Of a stretch of 64,000 bases of DNA, positions 16,251 to 24,467 are shown one piece after another. The DNA lies in the NCBI RefSeq assembly GCF_024054565.1, contig NZ_JAMXLR010000036.1, positions 372,001 through 436,000 of the forward strand. Direction: 5' to 3'. The notes under the pieces were generated by a model, which was not told the origin of the DNA, did no database searches, and saw only the letters and a list, made by a program, of their open reading frames with translations. The stretch is from Aeoliella straminimaris. Lineage in GTDB: Bacteria; Planctomycetota; Planctomycetia; Pirellulales; Lacipirellulaceae. A program made the translations under genes and the position numbers. Position 1 is the first letter of the stretch; every line of letters starts with the position of its first letter.

Positions 16251-18005
16251 ATGGCTATCGACTTTTCCCCCGACCACGTCCTTTACCAGCTAGCCCTCGT
16301 GCTGGTGGCGGGCATCATCGGTGGCGAGATATTTGGCCAGCTGCGGTTGCCCAAAGTCACTGGTTGGATTGCGACGGGTATCCTGATTCGCGCCACAACC
16401 GGGCACCATACTGCGATCACCGGGTTGACCTCTCACTCGGTGCAGGACTTTGCGCCCTACATGAGTTTCGTCCTTGGGTACATCGCCTTCACGGTGGGGG
16501 CGGCGCTGCACTTTGCCAGCCTGCGCAACTCGGGTCGTAGGCTCGGGATGCTGCTCCTTGGTGAAGCCGTGTTCACGCCTGCGGTGGTCACGTTTCTGAT
16601 GATCTTCGTCGGTAGGATGATCGCGCCCGATGAAATGACCATGAGAGCTGGCATTCTGTTGGCCGCCATTGCCATCGCGGGTGCTCCCGGGACTACCATC
16701 CTGGTGGTGCAGGAGGCCCGCGCGCGAGGTATCCTCACACGAACGTTGGTCGCTGCGGTGGCGCTGATCGATATGGTGGCCGTCGGGGCATTCGCGTTTG
16801 TCTCGTCGTATCTGGCTGAAGGAGGTGCCGGAGGCGAAGCCTGGCACAGCACCTGGTCGACGGCCGTGGTGTCGGTCGGCCGTGAGTTTGGGCTCGCCTT
16901 CTGTGTGGGTGCGCTCAGCGCCGGCATTGCGTTGGTGCTCAGTCGCACGCTGGTCAGTCCTGCGTTCCTCGGTCCCACCATGGTGGCGGTGATTCTTGGC
17001 TCCTGGGGCGGTGCATCTGGTCTGAATGTTTCCGGTATTTTGGCCTGCACGTTTGCCGGCATCGTGGTGTCGAACCTGCGACACGATGTGGTTCGCTCGG
17101 CCGAGGCCTATTTGCATTCCATCGGCGGGGTGCTGTTTGCGGCGTTCTATACCTTTGCGGGCATGAACCTCGACTTCTCGCTGGTGATGAATGCAGCCGG
17201 TCTAGTAGTGCTGTACTTCTTGGCTCGATTCCTGGGGAAGTACGTGGGCGCGTTCACCGCGATGTCGCTGGCGGACGTGCCGCCAAGAGTGCGCAACTAC
17301 CTGGGACTCGCGCTGGTGCCGCACGGTGGCGTGGCGGTTGGTTTGATCCTGATCGTGCAAAGCGATCCCCGCTTGAGCGACTCAGCACAATTAGTCACCA
17401 CCGTGGGGCTGGCTGCTTTGGCGATCAACCAGTTGGTTGGGCCCAGCGGTGCGCGGTTCGCCTTGTTCAAGGCGGGAGAGGCCGGCAAGGATCACCCACG
17501 GCTGTTGGATTTCCTGGACGAGCACCACATTACCGTCGATGTTTCCGGTAAGAGCAAGGACGACGTGATCCGCACGCTCTCCGCACAGCTTTACAACACG
17601 CAGGACCGACCTACGATTCCGCAGGACGAGTTTGTGCAGAAGGTGTTCGAACGCGAAGCGCTAGCCTCCACCTGCCTGTCGCAAGGATTGATGGTGCCGC
17701 ACGCTATTCTGGATAGCGGTCAGGAGATCACCGGCATCCTGGGCATTAGCTCTGAGGGGCTCGACCTCGGTGCGCCGGACGGTCACCCCGTGCATGCCGT
17801 GCTGCTGCTGGCCACGCCCGAGTCCGACCGCAACCGCCACCTGGAAGTCTTGGCCGCCTTCGCCCGCGCGATAACCCGCGACATCAACCTCCGCGAACAA
17901 CTCTACCACGCCCGCAGCGCGGCCCACGCCTACGACGTACTCCACGCCGAGGCAGCGGAGGATATTAATTACTTCCTGGAAGATGCCATGGAGCGGCACG
18001 CGTGA
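16251..18005 (+). CDS. CPA2-type cation:proton antiporter fused to a PTS EIIA(Fru)-like domain
   Basis: Residues 1-400 form a Kef/NhaP-like antiporter with about a dozen membrane segments (LYQLALVLVAGIIGGEIFGQLRLP, LLAAIAIAGAPGTTILVVQEARA, VPHGGVAVGLILIVQS). Residues about 420-575 form an EIIA/nitrogen-type PTS domain, with the phospho-acceptor-like His in GLMVPHAILDSG and GHPVHAVLLLATPESDRNRHLEVLAAFAR. It probably exchanges Na+ or K+ for H+, with the cytosolic EIIA domain as a regulatory module. Similar fusions exist in other bacteria. No other PTS component is in the window. Confidence 0.9.
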   Translation: MAIDFSPDHVLYQLALVLVAGIIGGEIFGQLRLPKVTGWIATGILIRATTGHHTAITGLTSHSVQDFAPYMSFVLGYIAFTVGAALHFASLRNSGRRLGMLLLGEAVFTPAVVTFLMIFVGRMIAPDEMTMRAGILLAAIAIAGAPGTTILVVQEARARGILTRTLVAAVALIDMVAVGAFAFVSSYLAEGGAGGEAWHSTWSTAVVSVGREFGLAFCVGALSAGIALVLSRTLVSPAFLGPTMVAVILGSWGGASGLNVSGILACTFAGIVVSNLRHDVVRSAEAYLHSIGGVLFAAFYTFAGMNLDFSLVMNAAGLVVLYFLARFLGKYVGAFTAMSLADVPPRVRNYLGLALVPHGGVAVGLILIVQSDPRLSDSAQLVTTVGLAALAINQLVGPSGARFALFKAGEAGKDHPRLLDFLDEHHITVDVSGKSKDDVIRTLSAQLYNTQDRPTIPQDEFVQKVFEREALASTCLSQGLMVPHAILDSGQEITGILGISSEGLDLGAPDGHPVHAVLLLATPESDRNRHLEVLAAFARAITRDINLREQLYHARSAAHAYDVLHAEAAEDINYFLEDAMERHA

Positions 18006-18071
18006 ACGGGCGGCAAGGATCAACCACGGAGAACACAGAGGTCACGGAGTTTTTCGGAACACTAATAACCA

Positions 18072-18114
18072 CTAATCTACGCTAATACTATTAGTGATTA
18101 TTAGCGTAGATTAG
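18072..18114. repeat. Inverted repeat (CTAATCTACGCTAAT)
   Basis: A 15-bp perfect inverted repeat has arms at 18072-18086 and 18100-18114 with a 13-base loop. It follows a stretch rich in CACGGAG/CACAGAG units (about 18022-18045). Both are of the kind of dispersed short repeats common between genes in planctomycetes. It may also end transcription of the antiporter gene, though no T-run follows. Confidence 0.6.
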
Positions 18115-18121
18115 CGTTCCA

Positions 18122-18180
18122 CTTCGTTACCCCGTGTGCTCGATGATCGCCGAGCCGAACTCGCTGCACTTCAACAGCTT
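18122..18180 (-). pseudogene. Second copy of the icd 3' end (17 codons plus stop)
   Basis: This 59-base segment matches the end of icd at 18747-18805 at 55 of 59 positions. Read on the minus strand it encodes [17 protein letters not shown] and a stop, against ...EHMG in icd. Three of the four differences keep the amino acid or lie outside codons that change it; only the M/T change alters the protein. The two copies are direct repeats 625 bases apart and flank the orphan gene at 18197-18640. This looks like the footprint of an integration event at the icd 3' end. Confidence 0.75.
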
Positions 18181-18196
18181 GTTAAGCTACTGGAGC

Positions 18197-18640
18197 CTAT
18201 GGAGGCGTTCCCATAATCGTGATCATATCCAGCAGACCATCACGAAACTGGTAATGTACAGAACAGACTTCGCATTCCATTCTGATCCATTTGTTTTCGA
18301 TACCAAGAAACGTCGCTTCTCCAGCAAGCGTTTGCCATCCCTTTGTCGTGGCATGAGCTGCGACATCTGAGCGGCTATCGAAAACCTCAACGTCGGAATT
18401 CGTAAGTTCGGCAGCTGAAAAACCGTTACGTGGAGTGACGTGAAGGAAAATAGTTTGCAACGACTGGCCTGAGTCAAATCGCAACTCAATGCCATGCTCA
18501 TGGCAGCTTACCGTGTAGCTATCCGCTGTGCCCTCGCGAAGCCTGTCAAAGTCGTACACGACGTCCGCGTCCCAGAACTCCAACAACTCAATGATTGCAT
18601 CGCTTTGCAGTTGCTTACTTAGAAGCTCAATGTACTTCAT
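18197..18640 (-). CDS. Hypothetical protein inserted at the icd 3' end
   Basis: The 147-aa product (MKYIELLSKQLQSDAIIELLEFWDADVVYDF...) is soluble and mixed alpha/beta, with two Cys in RMECEVCSVHYQF. I recognise no family. The ORF is open up to 18733, but that part lies in an imperfect inverted repeat (GGCGGTGAGAGC...GCTCACTGCTCACCGCC, 18698-18737), so the ATG at 18640 is preferred. It is bracketed by direct repeats of the icd 3' end, which suggests that it arrived as a small insertion. Its size and lack of relatives would fit a phage or immunity-type gene, but that is a guess. Confidence 0.65.
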   Translation of the reverse strand: MKYIELLSKQLQSDAIIELLEFWDADVVYDFDRLREGTADSYTVSCHEHGIELRFDSGQSLQTIFLHVTPRNGFSAAELTNSDVEVFDSRSDVAAHATTKGWQTLAGEATFLGIENKWIRMECEVCSVHYQFRDGLLDMITIMGTPP

Positions 18641-18751
18641 CGTTTCGCCAGCCGATAAATCCCCATTACAACCGACGAGGCGTAGCTCGTCGGCTATGGG
18701 CGGTGAGAGCTTGCGGTACCGCTCACTGCTCACCGCCTTCTGCCTGCTTCG

Positions 18752-19987
18752 TTACCCCATGTGCTCAATAATCGCCGAGCCGAACTCGCTGCACTTCAGC
18801 AGCTTGGCGCCTTCCATTTGGCGTTCGAAGTCGTACGTGACGGTCTTCGCGCCGATGGCGCCGTTCACGCCGGTGATGATGTTGTCAGCGGCTTCGGTCC
18901 AGCCCAGGTGGCGGAGCATCATCTCGCCCGACAGGATTACGCTGCCTGGGTTCACCTGGTCCTTGCCGGCGTACTTCGGCGCGGTGCCGTGGGTGGCTTC
19001 GAAGATGGCGTGGCCGGTGTCGTAGTTGATGTTGCCACCCGGGGCGATGCCGATACCGCCGACGCAGGCGGCCAGGGCGTCGCTGATGTAGTCGCCGTTG
19101 AGGTTCAGCGTGGCGATCACGCTGTACTCGGCGGGACGGGTGAGGATCTGCTGCAGCATGGCGTCGGCGATCACGTCCTTCACGGTGATGGTGCTGCCAT
19201 CCTTGGGCGACTTGAACGTGCACCACGGGCCGCCATCGAGTTCGGTGGCGCCGAACTCTTCCTTGGCACACTGGTAACCCCAGTCGCGGAAGCCACCTTC
19301 GGTGAACTTCATGATGTTACCTTTGTGCACCAACGTAACCGAGTCGCGGCCGTTATCGATGGCGTACTGGATGGCAGCCTTCGCGATGCGCCAGGTGCCT
19401 TCCTTCGACACCGGCTTGATACCAATGCCAGCGGTGTCCGGGAAGCGGATCTTCTTGAAGCGTTCGGGGAACGCCTCGGCGAACATCGACTTGAACTTCT
19501 CGCAGTCCTCGGTACCGTTCTCGAATTCGATGCCAGCGTAGATGTCTTCGCTGTTCTCGCGGAAGATGACCATGTCGGTCAGGTCGGGACGCTTTACGGG
19601 CGAGGGAACACCCTCGAACCACCGCACGGGCCGCAAGCAGGTATATAGGTCGAGGATCTGCCGCAGCGCGACGTTCAGCGAACGGATGCCGCCGCCAACC
19701 GGCGTGGTGAGCGGACCTTTGATACCAACCAGGTAGGTGCGGAATGCGTCGAGCGTCTCGTCGGGCAGCCAGTTGCCATTGGCGTTGAACGATTTCTCGC
19801 CAGCCAGTACTTCCTTCCAGGCGATTTTCCGCTCACTGCCGTAGGCCTTCTCCACGGCCGCGTCGAACACCCGCACGCTGGCAGCCCAGATGTCCGGCCC
19901 AGTGCCATCGCCCTCGATGAACGGAATGATCGGTTCGGCAGGGACGTTCAGCTGGCCGTCCTGCATGGTGATGGCGCTGCCACTCAT
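18752..19987 (-). CDS. icd: NADP-dependent isocitrate dehydrogenase
   Basis: The 411-aa TCA-cycle enzyme resembles E. coli Icd along its length: [14 protein letters not shown], the [13 protein letters not shown] segment whose Ser binds isocitrate and is the phosphorylation site in E. coli, and [20 protein letters not shown], in which the Lys-Tyr pair favours NADP. It converts isocitrate to 2-oxoglutarate and CO2. The ATG at 19987 is preferred to the ORF start at 20092, because an AAAGGA site precedes it and the extra residues are low-complexity. The final 17 codons are duplicated downstream. Confidence 0.95.
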   Translation of the reverse strand: MSGSAITMQDGQLNVPAEPIIPFIEGDGTGPDIWAASVRVFDAAVEKAYGSERKIAWKEVLAGEKSFNANGNWLPDETLDAFRTYLVGIKGPLTTPVGGGIRSLNVALRQILDLYTCLRPVRWFEGVPSPVKRPDLTDMVIFRENSEDIYAGIEFENGTEDCEKFKSMFAEAFPERFKKIRFPDTAGIGIKPVSKEGTWRIAKAAIQYAIDNGRDSVTLVHKGNIMKFTEGGFRDWGYQCAKEEFGATELDGGPWCTFKSPKDGSTITVKDVIADAMLQQILTRPAEYSVIATLNLNGDYISDALAACVGGIGIAPGGNINYDTGHAIFEATHGTAPKYAGKDQVNPGSVILSGEMMLRHLGWTEAADNIITGVNGAIGAKTVTYDFERQMEGAKLLKCSEFGSAIIEHMG

Positions 19988-20061
19988 GATAAGGGGTCCT
20001 TTGGGGGAGGGGGGTGTTTCTTGGTTGATTGATGATAGCGGGGGCCAGCTCGGGGCCGGTG

Positions 20062-20122
20062 AATAGGTAGGTAAGTGAGTAGGTGAATCCATGGCACCTA
20101 CTCACTGACTCACCTACTAACC
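20062..20122. repeat. GTGAGTAGGTG inverted repeat
   Basis: A 12-bp perfect stem (AGTGAGTAGGTG at 20074-20085 with its complement at 20095-20106) is extended by imperfect copies of GGTAGGTAAGT on both sides. It is the third copy of the family seen at 6342-6392 and 6681-6718. It lies between the divergent icd and the TIM-barrel gene. Confidence 0.65.
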
Positions 20123-20294
20123 CCACCTCGAACCGCCGATTCTCGGCAGCACCAGCGGACGGGTCAATGGGCTCAGGGGCTTGGTGGGCCGATTTCTGCC
20201 GTGGCCGGTCCTGTTGCATCCCGCTTGGGGGCCAGTCACAATCAGGGCTCACTGCCGCACTTCCGTTTTTTCACCCTCATTGGAGTGCATTGAT

Positions 20295-21230
20295 ATGCCT
20301 ACCTCCGTATCCCGCCGCGACATGCTGAAATCCGCGGCCCTGGCCTCCGCCGGTCTTGTGACGGGCAGCCTTGGGCTTGGCCATCTGGCTTGGGCCGAGG
20401 ACACCAAGAAAGACAAAAAGGACAAGAAGGAGCCTCTGTACCGGCTGTCGCTGGCCGAATGGTCGCTGCACCGCACGCTTAATAGTGGAGAGATGACGAA
20501 TCTCGACTTCCCCGGTGTCGCCAAGAAGGAATTCGACATCGACGGTGTGGAGTACGTCAACCAGTTCTTCAAGGACAAGGCCAAGGATAAGGAATACCTG
20601 GCCGAGCTGAAGAATCGCTGCGACGACCTCCAGGTCCGCAGCCTGCTCATCATGTGCGACGGCGAAGGCAACCTGGGCGATCCCAAGGAGAAGGCCCGCC
20701 GAAAGGCCGTGGAGAACCACTTCCGCTGGGTCGAGGCGGCCAAATTCCTCGGCTGTCACTCGATTCGCGTGAATGCGGCTTCCGCGGGTACCCGCGAGGA
20801 GCAGCGTGACCGGGCCGCCGATGGCCTGTCGCAGTTGGGCGACTTTGCCGATCAGTACGGCATCAATGTCCTGGTCGAGAACCACGGTGGCCTGTCCTCC
20901 GACGGGGCGTGGCTGGCGGCCGTCATGAAGCAGGTGGGCCGGCCCAATGTCGGCACGCTGCCCGACTTCGGCAACTTCTATGATTACGACCGCTACCAGG
21001 GCGTCGAGGAGTTGATGCCGTACGCCAAGGCCGTGAGTGCCAAGAGTCACAAGTTCAATAAGCAGGGCGACGAAGCGGAGATCGACTACCGCCGGATGAT
21101 GAAGATCGTGCTCGACGCGAACTACCACGGCTATGTCGGCATCGAGTGGGAAGGTGGCGAGCCCGGCGAGAAGGAAGGGATCCGCCTGACTCGCGACCTG
21201 CTGTTGAAAGTCCGCGACGAGTTGAGCTGA
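20295..21230 (+). CDS. Exported TIM-barrel sugar-phosphate isomerase/epimerase family protein
   Basis: The 311-aa protein begins with a Tat-like leader ([29 protein letters not shown]), then a Lys-rich stretch and an AP-endonuclease-2/xylose-isomerase-like barrel. [29 protein letters not shown] and [16 protein letters not shown] carry the Glu/Asp/His positions that bind metal in this family. It probably isomerises a sugar in the periplasm, with unknown substrate. The ATG at 20295 is the one placed before the Tat motif. Confidence 0.88.
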   Translation: MPTSVSRRDMLKSAALASAGLVTGSLGLGHLAWAEDTKKDKKDKKEPLYRLSLAEWSLHRTLNSGEMTNLDFPGVAKKEFDIDGVEYVNQFFKDKAKDKEYLAELKNRCDDLQVRSLLIMCDGEGNLGDPKEKARRKAVENHFRWVEAAKFLGCHSIRVNAASAGTREEQRDRAADGLSQLGDFADQYGINVLVENHGGLSSDGAWLAAVMKQVGRPNVGTLPDFGNFYDYDRYQGVEELMPYAKAVSAKSHKFNKQGDEAEIDYRRMMKIVLDANYHGYVGIEWEGGEPGEKEGIRLTRDLLLKVRDELS

Positions 21231-21293
21231 AACGAGCTGAGCTGAGTATCTGCCAAATCGGCAGACGGCGTACTTCACCTGTACACCACCAAA

Positions 21294-21328
21294 GCCGACC
21301 GAGTCCTGCGGGGCTCGGTCGGCTTTTT
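21294..21328 (+). terminator. Rho-independent terminator
   Basis: Arms GCCGACCGAG (21294-21303) and CTCGGTCGGC (21314-21323) form a perfect 10-bp stem followed by five T. It ends transcription of the isomerase gene 60 bases upstream. Confidence 0.9.
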
Positions 21329-21478
21329 GTTTGCCTTGAGCGAAAGCCCCAGAAACTGTCCAAAAAAGTCTCAAGTCGCAGATTGACCTTGTTTTGATAG
21401 CATTTTCTTGATACTTACGACGCCCCCTGCCGGACTGGACACTCGGCTGATGGGACAGAGAACCGCTGCACGCTTTTT

Positions 21479-21518
21479 GTGCACGCAGGCGTGCCCAGCG
21501 ATTGGGCACGCCGTGCAC
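21479..21518. repeat. Strong hairpin upstream of the RHH-like gene
   Basis: Arms 21479-21497 and 21503-21518 pair as GTGCACG..GGCGTGCCCA with TGGGCACGCCGTGCAC around a 5-base loop. There is no T-run on either strand, so it is unlikely to be a simple terminator. It may be an operator or leader structure of the gene that starts at 21674. Confidence 0.5.
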
Positions 21519-21673
21519 CGGAATAGGCACCGCCGGCCTGTGGTCGTAAGTGCAAGCATTGCAACGGGATGCATGCATTGGCTTGACAGCATACGAAGAT
21601 GTCCACAACTGGCGGGCCTGCGTGGGCCCGTGACCGCTATCGCTCCCAAGCACACCGTAAGGAGACAAGTGCC

Positions 21674-22228
21674 GTGACCACTGAAAAACAGGAACGCTAC
21701 CAACAAGTCCTCGCCACCGCCCGCCAACTCGCCGAACGTGACCTCGATTGGGTTACCTTCTTCCGCGAGGTGCTGGGCATCGAAGGGGTTGTCCGCAAGG
21801 CCTTCCCCACCTTTGAGGATTTGACCGAATTCGAGAAGTCGGACGAATACGACGCCATTCAGCACATCCTGGTCAAGCTGCGTGAGAAGAAGGGTACCAA
21901 CGACTCCGACAGCGAGCCGACCCGAGTCATCACCGTTCGCCTGCCCAAGAGCATGCACGAGTACCTGCGTACCGAGGCTCACGACCTGCGGACCAGCATG
22001 AACAAGCTCTGCATCTCGAAGTTGCTGCAGGTGGTCGAGCAGGACATGATTCCGGCCGAGAAGTCGGCCCCGGCTCGCCGCCGCACGGCTCCGGCTCCCC
22101 AGCCCGTGCAGCAGCCCTCGATCAGCTCGACTCCCCCCCAGTCGACGCACACTCCCTCGAGTGCTAGCAATAACAGCCCGTTCACCTCGAGCTCCAATGG
22201 CATTTCGCCACTGAAGACCAACTGGTAA
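21674..22228 (+). CDS. Ribbon-helix-helix/HicB-like protein with disordered tail
   Basis: The GTG at 21674 is chosen because AAGGAGA lies nine bases upstream; it gives 184 aa. Residues 1-70 are helical (EKQERYQQVLATARQLAERDLDW). Residues about 85-120 (RVITVRLPKSMHEYLRTEAHDLRTSMNKLCISKL) match the ribbon-helix-helix pattern of HicB-type antitoxins and Arc-like DNA-binding proteins. The last 55 residues are Pro/Ser/Thr-rich. No toxin gene is adjacent, so a stand-alone DNA-binding regulator is more likely than an antitoxin. Planctomycetes have conserved proteins of this layout. Confidence 0.75.
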   Translation: MTTEKQERYQQVLATARQLAERDLDWVTFFREVLGIEGVVRKAFPTFEDLTEFEKSDEYDAIQHILVKLREKKGTNDSDSEPTRVITVRLPKSMHEYLRTEAHDLRTSMNKLCISKLLQVVEQDMIPAEKSAPARRRTAPAPQPVQQPSISSTPPQSTHTPSSASNNSPFTSSSNGISPLKTNW

Positions 22229-22237
22229 CGGTCGCGT

Positions 22238-22305
22238 GCGATCAGCGGTCAGCGATCAGCAGTCAGCCCGCAAAGCTGTCTGCTGAGAGCTGATCGCTGA
22301 AAGCC
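22238..22305. repeat. CAGCGATCAGC-type inverted repeat
   Basis: The left arm carries repeated GGTCAGCGATCAGCAGTCAGC units and the right arm TGCTGAGAGCTGATCGCTGAAAGCC; the two pair over about 24 bases. It is one of several short intergenic repeat families in this window. A related structure is inserted in the RNase P RNA just downstream. Confidence 0.65.
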
Positions 22306-22328
22306 CCTCCACTGAACAATTAAAAAGT

Positions 22329-22814
22329 AGCCAGAGACGACCTGTAAGCCGGGTTCTGTCGTGGCTGCGATTCCCGCTTGGAGAACCGTGGCCACGGATG
22401 GCCATTCCTCTACGGAGTGAGTTGCCTCACACCTCTAGCGGCCTACCCGAGAGTCGTAACGAGCCGAGCCGGCTCTGCCCTCTGTTTGGCCTTGCGCCGG
22501 GTGGGGTTTACCCTGCCAGGCGAGTCACCTCGCCCGCGGTGCGCTCTTACCGCACCATTTCACCCTTACCTGAAGGGCTATCGGCTATTGGCTGTCAGCT
22601 ATCGGCCAGAACGAGGGTGTTTAGATCCCTCGATTCTCGCGCGACGGCCGAGAGCCGACGGCCGACAGCCCCCCAGGCGGTATCTTTTCTGTGGCACTTT
22701 CCCTAGTCTTGCGACCGGTGGACGTTATCCACCACCCCGCTCTGTGGCGCCCGGACTTTCCTCCCGCCCAGGTCCAGTGGACCCGAGCCGGCGACCATCC
22801 GGTCGTCTCTGGCT
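22329..22814 (-). ncRNA. rnpB: RNase P RNA, bacterial type A
   Basis: The minus strand carries the universally conserved RNase P blocks in order: GAGGAAAGTCCGGGC near the 5' end, CACAGAAA, GGTAAGGGTGAAA with GTGCGGTAAGAGCGCACC, TAAACCCCACCC, and ACAGAACCCGGCTTACAGG at the 3' end. The first and last 14 bases (AGCCAGAGACGACC against its complement) close helix P1. It is the catalytic subunit that trims tRNA 5' leaders. At 486 nt it is longer than usual. The extra length is in helix P12, where a repeat-like inverted sequence (arms 22575-22607 and 22646-22671) has been incorporated. Confidence 0.95.
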
Positions 22815-22956
22815 GCTGTCATTGTAAGTAGACAGGCCTCGGTTGTCAGTTGTTCGTGTAGAACGGAGTTCATTCCGTTGGGAGCCTATCTCCGCAAACC
22901 GGCACGCCGTCGGGGCGGCGTCACCAAGCTGCCAGCCGGTCACTCTTTATCCCATC

Positions 22957-23174
22957 GAGTTTTGGGCCAACTCGAGTTTTGGGCCAACACTGGACTAACT
23001 CATCCATGGGCCCAAAACCCCAGGAGTTTTGTCCCCCTCGCTTTCAAAAGCTCCTTGTTTTTCTGAGGCGTACCGCGTGGCATGGGCCCAAAACCCCGTG
23101 CGTTGTTCTCCGCATGTACCGCGAGTTGGCCCAATACTCAGCCAGTTGGCCCAAAACTCGTTGGCCCAAAACAC
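22957..23174. repeat. Seven copies of TTGGCCCAAAACTC in both orientations
   Basis: Two copies read GAGTTTTGGGCCAA (22957-22970, 22974-22987). Five read in the other direction, with TTGGCCCAAAACTC or a close variant near 23007-23018, 23082-23093, 23126-23139, 23146-23160 and 23161-23174. Oppositely oriented clusters at the two ends would let the segment fold into a long hairpin. Confidence 0.7.
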
Positions 23175-23691
23175 CACTCGTGGCCAATCGCTCCGCCATC
23201 GAGCGGGCCTCCGTCCTATCTCAGGCATGCGTTCACGGGCCAGTAGCCGCCAGCGGCCACCGCTCAACACCATCGCGAAACCCATTCACACTACCCCACC
23301 CCGTGTAAGAAAACTACAGCGGCGCGAGAGAAAGTGGGAGTTCGTTGAGAGGGCAGAGTCGAAGCGACTAGCCGCTGGCTGGCAGGGAACTATCCCTTGT
23401 ATCCCGAGGCCAACGCCCCGCGATTTCGCACGAACGGTCGCGAACAGAAGAATAGTATCGCCAGGGTGCTTCGAACGGAAACAGCGTCGGACGATGTGGC
23501 CGAGGTAGTTCTTGACGTCTCTAAACATGCTGAGGTGAGCTGCCCGATGCGCGTTCGGAATTTCCGAAACTGATAGAGGTTGTGACATCCTCAGCGGCGT
23601 AGACGCCCACTAGATTGCGGTACGTGATGACCCCCGCGGGGAGTTTCGGGGGCACAAAAGGCGTGCGGTTTTGCTACAATCGAGGGACAGC

Positions 23692-23739
23692 TTATTCACA
23701 CTTTTTGTGGATAAGCAGTCCTGCCCGGACTTATCCACA
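23692..23739. promoter_or_regulatory. Cluster of three DnaA-box-like sites
   Basis: TTATTCACA (23692-23700), TGTGGATAA (23706-23714, inverted) and TTATCCACA (23731-23739) match the E. coli DnaA box, two of them perfectly. The first two can also pair as a hairpin. DnaA binding, as an origin part or as titration/regulation, is possible but untested. No dnaA, dnaN or AT-rich unwinding region is nearby. Confidence 0.4.
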
Positions 23740-23795
23740 TTTTTGGTGTCGAATAACAAGTTCTGCCACACAATCATGCTGTTGACGCCGCATCG

Positions 23796-24356
23796 ATGGA
23801 CCACCTTGAACCAAATGATTCCCCGTTCGATTCACCTCCGGTCATCACTGCGTACATGCATGCTGTCGCGGCATCCTTGAAACCAAAAACTGATCGCAAA
23901 GCGAAAGCTGTTGCGACGATAACATGCCTACCCTCATTTGAATCGGAATGGATGCTTTGCCTCGAATGCTCGCGGAGCGGGCACTACACGTCGTACGCCA
24001 ACACTGCGGACCAACCGATTTGGCCGATCCAAGAAACGAAAACGATTACCGCGACGAAACACCAGGCTGGACTTTCCGATGCGATTGGCACGACATTGCA
24101 TGTTGTTTTTCGATTCGCGTTGTTGGGCACCCGGCATTCCGAAACATCGCGTATCGGGCTCGATGGCGTCACGTATCACTTCTCATTTGACTACATGAGT
24201 GGAAAGACTTGGTCCCCGCCCACCGATTCGGTTCCTGGAAAACTTTGTGCATTGGCAAATGAACTATACAATGACACCGTCGCCGAACAGATCAACGAGC
24301 GTCGAATCGCCCGGATCGTCGATTGGTTTCGCGGTAACCTTCCTGGCTTCCACTGA
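23796..24356 (+). CDS. Hypothetical cassette protein (cassette 1)
   Basis: The 186-aa soluble protein (MDHLEPNDSPFDSPP...RIARIVDWFRGNLPGFH) has no motif that I recognise. Two Cys lie close together in LCLECSRSGHY. It is followed after 14 bases by an attC-like site, which marks it as the first visible gene of the cassette array. Base composition is more AT-rich than the housekeeping genes. Its own upstream boundary is unclear: AATAACAAG at 23752-23760 and GTTGACG at 23782-23788 could be remnants of recombination cores. Confidence 0.6.
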   Translation: MDHLEPNDSPFDSPPVITAYMHAVAASLKPKTDRKAKAVATITCLPSFESEWMLCLECSRSGHYTSYANTADQPIWPIQETKTITATKHQAGLSDAIGTTLHVVFRFALLGTRHSETSRIGLDGVTYHFSFDYMSGKTWSPPTDSVPGKLCALANELYNDTVAEQINERRIARIVDWFRGNLPGFH

Positions 24357-24368
24357 TAGCGTCTATCG

Positions 24369-24460
24369 TGGCAGAACAAAAAAATGCACCGGAGTTGCCG
24401 GCCGGGTCGAATTTGAAGTCAACGTCACTGGCGGCAACCCGGTGATTTTAGTCGTTATGT
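24369..24460 (+). other. Integron attC-like site 1
   Basis: The R''-type core CAGAACAA lies at the left and GTTATGT (R' type) at the right. The arms TGCACCGGAGTTGCCG and CGGCAACCCGGTGA pair, leaving a G and an A bulged on the top strand. Such extrahelical bases are a hallmark of attC sites recognised as folded single strands by integron integrases. It sits between cassette genes 1 and 2. Confidence 0.75.
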
Positions 24461-24467
24461 CGCTTGA

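Larger units (their letters stand above)
22815..23795. other. Gene-free stretch with repeats and DnaA-box-like motifs
   Basis: I see no convincing gene in these 980 bases; the open frames here are short and unlike proteins. The left part contains the TTGGCCCAAAACTC repeats listed separately. The right part holds three DnaA-box-like 9-mers (23692-23739). It separates rnpB from the cassette array. I find no trace of an integron integrase. Confidence 0.5.

Noticed and set aside
20277..21668. 463-codon minus-strand open frame opposite the TIM-barrel gene
   Set aside because: It crosses the barrel gene and its terminator and shows no protein family features.
21674..22228. HicAB-type toxin-antitoxin pair
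   Set aside because: The ribbon-helix-helix-like protein has no small toxin gene on either side.
22378..22827. 149-codon plus-strand open frame
   Set aside because: It is the complement of the RNase P RNA and its composition comes from that structure.
22957..23174. Possible CRISPR array
   Set aside because: Repeat copies occur in both orientations with irregular spacing and no spacer regularity; no cas genes are present.
23286..23588. Possible integron integrase remnant upstream of the array
   Set aside because: The longest frame here (100 codons, minus strand) has none of the tyrosine-recombinase boxes or the integron-specific patch.
23692..23739. Chromosomal replication origin
   Set aside because: Only three boxes, no AT-rich unwinding element and no dnaA or dnaN nearby; reported only as a candidate DnaA-binding site.
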